From the NCBI GenBank assembly GCA_964455285.1, contig CAYVVG010000004.1, forward strand, positions 33,678-97,677: 64,000 nucleotides of DNA, given 5' to 3'. Source of the stretch: CAIVAT01 sp964455285 (GTDB taxonomy: Bacteria; Bacteroidota; Bacteroidia; Bacteroidales; FEN-979). The position numbers and the translations under genes were made by a program. Position 1 is the stretch's first letter. Every line of letters starts with the position of its first letter. Under the pieces are notes generated by a model, which was given only the letters and a program-made list of their open reading frames with translations, had not been told where the DNA came from and did not search any database. Below, piece by piece: positions 59,318 through 64,000 of the stretch.

Positions 59318-61086
59318 AGCCGGTTTTCCTTTTTCTTGCCTTTTGCGGGATCCTGTTCAGGGCCAGCAGTCAGCCTCAGGAATCGATCCGTGCGGTGAGC
59401 CTGTGCGATGCTGCCTTCACGGCCACCCCTGATACTGCCAACCCTTTGCTCATGCGTTTTGAAGACCATTCAACCGGCTCGATAACCCTCTGGCAATGGA
59501 GTTTCGGCGATGGCGTGACCAGCACCCTGCGTCACCCTGAGCACCTGTATCCGGCCGGTGGAACCTATTTCGTCTGCCTGACAGTATCGAGCAATGATTC
59601 GGTCAACCCCTGCCACGATGTCCTGTGCATCGCACTCACGATCCATGAGCCCGGCACCTGTGTAGCCGATTACAGCTATGCAACCGATCCGGGGAATTCA
59701 CTCAGGGTGAACTTTACCGATAAATCTACCGGGGGAATCACACACAGGCATTGGGACTTTGGCGACGGAACGGTGTCGGAAGAACAAAACCCGGTGCATG
59801 TTTTTCCCGGCTACGGCGATTTCCGGGTGTGCCTGACCGGGTACAATCCCGATTCCATGGCAACCTGCAACGACGTGCGCTGCGATACGATCGCACTTTC
59901 CCCTGCCCTGCCCTGCAAGGCCACCTTCACCAATGAACTGGACTCCTTAAACCCGAAACCCAACACCTTCCTGTTTTACAGCACCTCCACCGGCGACCCG
60001 AATGGTTTCACCTGGCGATTCGACGACGGGGCAGTCTATCACACAGCCAATGTGACCCACACCTTTTCAGATCCGGGGACCCATGAAGTCTGCCTGAAGA
60101 TCAAGAAAGAAGATCAAGGGGTGATGGTGTGCAGCGATTCGGTGTGTCATTCCGTGACGACTCCCGGATATTTCAATATCGGCGGGCATTGTTTCGCGGG
60201 ATCCCTGCCCATCAACAACCCTGTTTCCACGGGCGACACGGGGATCGCTTTCCTTTACCGCATGAAAGGGAGCCAGTGGGTGTTGCTCGACACCTGCCGG
60301 TTCACCAGGCTGGGCTATTTTGCCTTCCCTCAGACGTTGAGCGGCCATTATCTGATCCGTACCGAACTGACGCCCGGGTCGGCGAACCGGGATCGGTTTT
60401 TTCCCGGATACTACAACCAGTCGCTCTACTGGTACGAAGCCCCCCGGCTGACCATCGCGGGGGGAAGCAATTATGGGGCCGATATCCGGATGCTGCCGGC
60501 CTGCGACACCCTTTATGGACAGGGGAAGATGACAGGAAAGGTCGTCCGGGCCTTTCCGGGTCCCGGAAGCGCCGACCTCCCGGATGCCACCGTGATCCTG
60601 CTCGACGGGGAGTGGAAACCTGTACGCTACACCCTGTCGGGTCCTCACGGGGAATTCAGCCTCGACGATCTGCCTTTCGGTACCTATTACCTCAGGGTCG
60701 AGTACACCGGGTTCTGGTCGAGAACCACCATGGTATGGGTCGATTCAACGGCACCGGTAGCCAATAACCTGCTGCTGGAGGTTTTCGACAAAGATGTGAC
60801 CTCGGTCGAAGAACCCGTCGCCGGACTTTTTCGGGCGGGGGATCCCTTTCCAAATCCCGGCTCAGGTGGCATTTCACTTCCTGTGGACTGCCGGAAAGAG
60901 GGCCTGCTGACACTGAAGATCCGGACGTTGACCGGTTACGTGGTCTGGTCGGGAACCATCCGGTGTCCTGCCGGGAAAAACATGCTGTCCATACCGGACT
61001 TTCAGGGTCCTCCGGGCATCTGCCTCCTGATCATGACCGGAGAGGGGGAAGCGCCGGTTGTTGTAAAAAAACTGGTCCGGTTTTAA
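59314..61086 (+). CDS. Secreted PKD-domain protein with T9SS-like C-terminus
   Basis: 590 residues overlapping the preceding gene by 4 bp (ATGA). After a signal peptide (about 1-20, FLAFCGILFRASSQ) come three PKD domains (about 30-110, 115-195, 200-280), each with the WxFGDG-type signature: WQWSFGDGVTSTLRHPEHLY, HWDFGDGTVSEEQNPVHVF and the weaker FTWRFDDGAVYHTANVTHTF. A unique middle region is followed by a carboxypeptidase-regulatory-like sandwich (about 405-495, LPDATVILLDGEWKPVRYTL). The final segment (from about 505: RAGDPFPNPGSGGISLPV ... VVVKKLVRF) is T9SS-like. It is probably a surface adhesin or ligand of the sigma-factor system. Confidence 0.82.
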   Translation: MKPVFLFLAFCGILFRASSQPQESIRAVSLCDAAFTATPDTANPLLMRFEDHSTGSITLWQWSFGDGVTSTLRHPEHLYPAGGTYFVCLTVSSNDSVNPCHDVLCIALTIHEPGTCVADYSYATDPGNSLRVNFTDKSTGGITHRHWDFGDGTVSEEQNPVHVFPGYGDFRVCLTGYNPDSMATCNDVRCDTIALSPALPCKATFTNELDSLNPKPNTFLFYSTSTGDPNGFTWRFDDGAVYHTANVTHTFSDPGTHEVCLKIKKEDQGVMVCSDSVCHSVTTPGYFNIGGHCFAGSLPINNPVSTGDTGIAFLYRMKGSQWVLLDTCRFTRLGYFAFPQTLSGHYLIRTELTPGSANRDRFFPGYYNQSLYWYEAPRLTIAGGSNYGADIRMLPACDTLYGQGKMTGKVVRAFPGPGSADLPDATVILLDGEWKPVRYTLSGPHGEFSLDDLPFGTYYLRVEYTGFWSRTTMVWVDSTAPVANNLLLEVFDKDVTSVEEPVAGLFRAGDPFPNPGSGGISLPVDCRKEGLLTLKIRTLTGYVVWSGTIRCPAGKNMLSIPDFQGPPGICLLIMTGEGEAPVVVKKLVRF

Positions 61087-61096
61087 GCGTAATGCT

Positions 61097-61104
61097 TACA
61101 TTTA
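61097..61104 (+). promoter_or_regulatory. -7-like element (TACATTTA) at the start of sigma factor 2
   Basis: TACATTTA ends 3 bp before the GTG start at 61108. As the frame is closed by TAA at 61090-61092, the start cannot be moved upstream beyond this element. A near-leaderless mRNA is implied if the element is used. Confidence 0.35.
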
Positions 61105-61107
61105 CGG

Positions 61108-61665
61108 GTGAAAATCCCGCCGGCCTTGTCTGACTACGATCATGACCTCCTGTCGCGATGCCTGAATAAGGAGGTGGAAGCCGAGAACGAACTCTACCGG
61201 CGTTTATCTTCCCGGATGTTCGGTGTCTGCCTCCGCTTCGGAGGGAACCGGGTGGAAGCGGAGGATATCCTGCAGAACGGATTTATCAGGCTGTTCAGGA
61301 ACCTCCATCAGTACCGGGGCGAGGGGGCCTTTGAAGCCTGGTCAAGAAAGATCTTTGTGAACGCGGCCATTGATTACTATCACCGGCAGTTGAAATTCAG
61401 CCAGGAGGTAAGCCTGACCGGGGTCAATGAAGATCCCCCGGTCGATGAAGAGATACTGGCGGGGTTATCGGTGCAGGACTTGCTGGCCCTGATCCGGCAA
61501 CTGCCTGTGGGGTACCGTACGGTGTTCAATTTATTTGTGATCGACCGGTATCAGCACAAGGAAATTGCCGGGCTGCTAGGCATTTCCGAGGGAACGTCGA
61601 AGTCCCAGCTTTCGAGGGCCAAGGCTCTCATCCGAACGATGTTGAAACGGTATGAAAAACAATGA
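61108..61665 (+). CDS. ECF RNA polymerase sigma factor 2 (GTG start)
   Basis: 185 residues from a GTG; an in-frame TAA 16 bp before it and no ATG before residue 36 leave no other start. Sigma2 has RVEAEDILQNGFIRLFRNLH and AFEAWSRKIFVNAAIDYYHR. Sigma4 has LPVGYRTVFNLFVIDRYQHK and LLGISEGTSKSQLSRAKA. It is paralogous to sigma factor 1 (57307) and sits 21 bp after the PKD protein stop. The next gene encodes a short membrane protein that shares the EPxPGxW motif with the partner of sigma factor 1, so a duplicated sigma/anti-sigma pair is likely. Confidence 0.88.
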   Translation: MKIPPALSDYDHDLLSRCLNKEVEAENELYRRLSSRMFGVCLRFGGNRVEAEDILQNGFIRLFRNLHQYRGEGAFEAWSRKIFVNAAIDYYHRQLKFSQEVSLTGVNEDPPVDEEILAGLSVQDLLALIRQLPVGYRTVFNLFVIDRYQHKEIAGLLGISEGTSKSQLSRAKALIRTMLKRYEKQ

Positions 61666-61683
61666 TCTTTGCAGGTAAACCTC

Positions 61684-62253
61684 ATGGAAAAGAAGGATCC
61701 TATCGAAGATAAATTCGGAACTGCGTTCGGCAATTTTGAATCAGAACCACCCCCCGGGATGTGGGAGCAGATACACCGCGACCTTCATCCGGGCACAACT
61801 CCGCCGGCATGGTGGAACCATTTACCCTTCTCCTTTTTCCTTCACAAATCGCTTGGATTCTACCTTGCCATCAGTGGGATCTCCTTCGGTTTGATCTTCT
61901 CGGTGTTCTATTTCGGTCCGGGCCGGCGTCACGATATCCGCGGACATGCCTATGCGGGACAGTTGCGTATGCAACAGGGTACGGCGACGCTATTCATTTC
62001 GGCCGACCGGGCGCTGCCCTGGGATTCGCTGACCTTTCAGCGGTCGGCGATCATCGATCGTTACGGACATTTCCGCTTTCCGCGGGTGCCTGAAGGAAAT
62101 TATGTGTTGCGGATTGCCCCGGATCCCCTGTCGGAAGAGGGCCGTAAATTCCTGGCTTCCTGGTATGACCGTTGCGAGGTATCGGATTCCTGCCGGCGAT
62201 TCAGCCTGTCGGACAGGGATCTGACCCTGGAGGTGCACCTGAAGGAGCGCTAA
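61684..62253 (+). CDS. Anti-sigma-like single-pass membrane protein
   Basis: 189 residues from ATG 61684 (an in-frame TTG at 61669 is less likely). The cytoplasmic N-terminus has FGNFESEPPPGMWEQIHRDL, the motif shared with the partner of sigma factor 1. A transmembrane helix follows at about 58-80 (GFYLAISGISFGLIFSVFYF). The periplasmic part (about 85-189) has AGQLRMQQGTATLFISADRA, YGHFRFPRVPEGNYVLRIAP and RFSLSDRDLTLEVHLKER, reading like a carboxypeptidase-regulatory-like sandwich. No barrel follows, unlike the paralogue. Presumed regulator of sigma factor 2; not recognised as any named anti-sigma family. Confidence 0.65.
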   Translation: MEKKDPIEDKFGTAFGNFESEPPPGMWEQIHRDLHPGTTPPAWWNHLPFSFFLHKSLGFYLAISGISFGLIFSVFYFGPGRRHDIRGHAYAGQLRMQQGTATLFISADRALPWDSLTFQRSAIIDRYGHFRFPRVPEGNYVLRIAPDPLSEEGRKFLASWYDRCEVSDSCRRFSLSDRDLTLEVHLKER

Positions 62254-62267
62254 GGAACGCGATCGGG

Positions 62268-62717
62268 TCATTCATTCTCAGCAGCGAACCATTCGGCATA
62301 GGAATTGGATGTTTCCCTCAGCCGAAGGCTGTGCAGCGTGACACCGGTTGGCAGCAGTTCGCGTATTCGCCGGGCGAAATCGATCAGCAGGTTTTCACTG
62401 GTAGGTTGGTAGGGAAGGAAGATCACATTGCGGAAGGGATCTTCCTCCGTAGAGATTCTCTCCTCGTTCATATCCTGGTGAAGCAAAAGGGCATGATCGA
62501 GCGGGTCGATGACCGCTTTCCTGACGAGGCGTTTCAGATCGCCGAAATCGATCACCATTCCCAGTTTGGGTGAACCGGGGTCGCCGGAGGGTGTGCCCAG
62601 AACCGTGACCCTCAGGGTGTATGAGTGCCCGTGAACATGCCGGCACAGTCCGTCATACCCCTTCAGGGCGTGAGCGGCTTCAAACCTGAACTCTTTTGTA
62701 ACGCGAATCTTCTGCAT
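62268..62717 (-). CDS. queD: 6-carboxytetrahydropterin synthase / 6-pyruvoyltetrahydropterin synthase family
   Basis: 149 residues from ATG 62717; the open frame reaches 62846 but the extra residues precede the promoter-like TATCTTTG. Zinc-ligand histidines are in FRFEAAHALKG and CRHVHGHSYTL; VIDFGDLKRLV and LDHALLLHQD carry further conserved active-site residues; PTSENLLIDFARRI is a family motif. QueD makes 6-carboxy-tetrahydropterin in the queuosine/deazaguanine pathway; PTPS-type relatives make biopterins. No other que genes are in the window, so the assignment to QueD is by family prior. Confidence 0.85.
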   Translation of the reverse strand: MQKIRVTKEFRFEAAHALKGYDGLCRHVHGHSYTLRVTVLGTPSGDPGSPKLGMVIDFGDLKRLVRKAVIDPLDHALLLHQDMNEERISTEEDPFRNVIFLPYQPTSENLLIDFARRIRELLPTGVTLHSLRLRETSNSYAEWFAAENE

Positions 62718-62735
62718 GGATGGATCTTCGGCTTG

Positions 62736-62743
62736 CAAAGATA
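62736..62743 (-). promoter_or_regulatory. -7 element (TATCTTTG) for queD; decides its start
   Basis: A perfect TAnnTTTG on the minus strand 18 bp before ATG 62717. It rules out the longer upstream frame. Confidence 0.6.
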
Positions 62744-62767
62744 CGAAAATCACGCATGCCGGACAGT

Positions 62768-63328
62768 TTACAGCAGGCCCATATGGTCGAGCACCACTTT
62801 CACCCCGATCGCGATCAATACCAGCCCCCCGGCAAATTCCGCCCATCGGGCTGGGAGAAAACGGGATTTTTCGCCCAGCCTGGCACCGGTGACCGTTACC
62901 AGGAAGGTGATCACCGTGATGGTTGCCACTGCCTCGATGATATTCACCCGGATAAAGCCGAAGCCTATGCCCGTGATGAGTGCATCGATGCTGGTGGCGA
63001 CCGAGAGGGAGAGCAACACCCGGGTCCTACGGATATCGACGGGTCTCTTTTCCCCGGCGATCAGGAACGACTGCCTGACCATTCTCAGTCCGATGAAAGC
63101 CAGGATGCCGAAGGCGATCCAATGATCGACCGATTCGATCTGCGACTGGATGGAACTTCCGAGAAGCCAGCCCGCCAACGGCATCAGCCCCTGGAAAAGG
63201 CCGAAGAAGAGGGCCATGCGAAGAATGTCGGGCCACGACAAACGACGGGATGTCGCCAGGGTGAGGGATACAGCCAGGCAATCCATTGCAAGACCCAGCG
63301 AAAGAAAGATCAGTTCGGTAAAACTCAA
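62768..63328 (-). CDS. mntP: MntP-like manganese efflux pump
   Basis: 186 residues with six predicted membrane segments arranged as a duplicated three-helix unit. Hallmark motifs are LGLAMDCLAVSLTLA in TM1 and SVATSIDALITGIGFGF in TM4, each with the conserved Asp in a small-residue context, and HWIAFGILAFIGLRMVRQ in TM3. MntP exports Mn2+ when it is in excess. No yybP-ykoY riboswitch can be placed, since only 21 bp separate it from the upstream tryptophanase gene, with which it is probably cotranscribed. Confidence 0.9.
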   Translation of the reverse strand: MSFTELIFLSLGLAMDCLAVSLTLATSRRLSWPDILRMALFFGLFQGLMPLAGWLLGSSIQSQIESVDHWIAFGILAFIGLRMVRQSFLIAGEKRPVDIRRTRVLLSLSVATSIDALITGIGFGFIRVNIIEAVATITVITFLVTVTGARLGEKSRFLPARWAEFAGGLVLIAIGVKVVLDHMGLL

Positions 63329-63349
63329 CGGGCTTGGGAATTGAAAGAG

Positions 63350-64000
63350 CTACACAGCGGGTTCCAGGGCGACGGTGAAATGACGCATGATGGGGGCCTC
63401 CTCTTTAATCCGGAATCCCGTCCGGATCCGGTCGCGCCGGTCGTAGATGTTCTTCAGTGCAGCGGCCACCACCTCCATATGGTTGTTGGTGTACACCCGG
63501 CGGGGAATGGCCAGGCGCATCAGTTCCAGTGCCGGGTAACGGTTTTCGCGGGTCACAGGATCACGGTCGGCCAGCAGGGCGCCGATCTCGACCGCCCGGA
63601 CCCCGGCTTCCAGGTACAGTTCGATGGCCAGGGTCTGAGCCTGAAACTCCTCTTTCGGCAGTTGGGGAAGGAACCGTTTGGCATCCACAAAAACCGCATG
63701 ACCGCCGATGGGATGCTGGACAGGGATGCCCATCTCCATCAGTTTTTGCCCCAGGAATTCCACCTGGCGGACCCGGCTCTCGAGGGTGTCAAACTCCGTC
63801 CCTTCGTACAGACCCTGAGCAAGTGCGTTCATATCGCGCCCCGACATTCCGCCGTAGGTGATATAACCTTCAAACATGATGTTGTAAACGCTCGCCTGGC
63901 GGTGAAGTTCCTCACTGCGCATGGCGATGAATCCGCCCATGTTCACAATGGCGTCCTTTTTGGCGCTCATGGTCATGACATCGGCAAAGGAAAACATCTC
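63350..64000 (-). CDS. tnaA: Tryptophanase (beta-eliminating lyase), 3' part only
   Basis: About 217 C-terminal residues are present; the frame runs off the right edge. The PLP-lysine motif is VMTMSAKKDAIVNMGGF. EGYITYGGMSGRDM, IGGHAVFVDAKRFLPQLP, VRAVEIGALLADRDPVT, AIPRRVYTNNHMEVVAA and the terminal PIMRHFTVALEP all match the tryptophanase/tyrosine phenol-lyase family. The ending resembles tryptophanase (RHFT) more than tyrosine phenol-lyase. The reaction is tryptophan to indole, pyruvate and ammonia. Precise substrate needs the missing N-terminal half. Confidence 0.82.
   Translation of the reverse strand, partial: EMFSFADVMTMSAKKDAIVNMGGFIAMRSEELHRQASVYNIMFEGYITYGGMSGRDMNALAQGLYEGTEFDTLESRVRQVEFLGQKLMEMGIPVQHPIGGHAVFVDAKRFLPQLPKEEFQAQTLAIELYLEAGVRAVEIGALLADRDPVTRENRYPALELMRLAIPRRVYTNNHMEVVAAALKNIYDRRDRIRTGFRIKEEAPIMRHFTVALEPAV

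Noticed and set aside
1..64000. tRNA, rRNA, CRISPR arrays, insertion sequences, prophage or integrative element
   Set aside because: None could be recognised on either strand; no transposase, integrase, att-like repeats or spacer arrays were seen.

Overview
The window is one dense stretch of about 57% GC (estimated by eye) from an uncultured Bacteroidota, probably a Bacteroidales-like anaerobe. The assignment rests on several type IX secretion (T9SS) cargo proteins with C-terminal sorting domains, TonB-dependent receptors with carboxypeptidase-regulatory N-terminal extensions, a PorV/PorQ-family protein, promoters of the TTTG / TAnnTTTG type, a geranylgeranylglyceryl-phosphate synthase homologue and a tryptophanase. 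The NuoE/NuoF plus ferredoxin and NfnB-like redox cluster, and the absence of any respiratory oxidase, fit an anaerobe. I see no tRNA, rRNA, CRISPR array, integrase or transposase.

Layout. 1-7963 (+): end of a PEP/pyruvate-binding (PPDK-N) protein, then NuoE-like, NuoF-like and a 1236-aa ferredoxin/GltD(NfnB)/NuoG-like fusion, then a ferritin-like diiron protein; I infer a flavin-based electron-bifurcating transhydrogenase. 7967-9952 (-): TMTC-like glycosyltransferase with TPRs. 10136-19822 (+): secreted and surface proteins (beta-helix, TonB receptor, L-domain-like, a tandem duplicate pair, a five-fold 75-residue repeat protein). 19844-20158 (-): small exported protein with three LAPxTP repeats. 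20391-29094 (-): apparent six-gene operon acpT-like/metH/metF/GGGP synthase/DPP-IV/orphan ORF ending in a strong terminator, divergent from ahcY (29256-30677, +). metH, metF and ahcY together give the methyl cycle. 30808-31644: Rieske-like lipoprotein and a small basic membrane protein, divergent.

31838-41190 (+) is a large outer-membrane module: a 1241-aa TonB receptor, a 1482-aa secreted protein with a T9SS/FlgD-like end, and a PorV/PorQ protein. Then greA, a HIT protein, and a convergent PurF-type amidotransferase. 44164-47402 (+) is a selenium pathway: MnmH (tRNA 2-selenouridine synthase) followed by a fused cysteine desulfurase-SelD. 47392-49203 (-) is a secreted M14 carboxypeptidase, and 49301-49954 a broken T9SS cargo gene.

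49973-57238 is an RND efflux locus with an unusual symmetric plan: tetR1-tolC reads into acrB-acrA, and a second, paralogous tetR2 lies on the far side of acrA. 57307-62253 (+) holds two paralogous ECF sigma factors, each followed by a single-pass membrane protein sharing an EPxPGxW motif; the first of these also carries a predicted outer-membrane beta-barrel and is followed by a PKD/T9SS protein. The window closes with queD, mntP and the C-terminal part of a tryptophanase, all on the minus strand.

The strongest candidates for something new are the NuoE/NuoF/GltD-NuoG fusion complex, the TonB receptor/giant secreted protein/PorV triad, and the sigma factor with its membrane-spanning anti-sigma-barrel fusion. 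All functions are inferred from sequence reading only.
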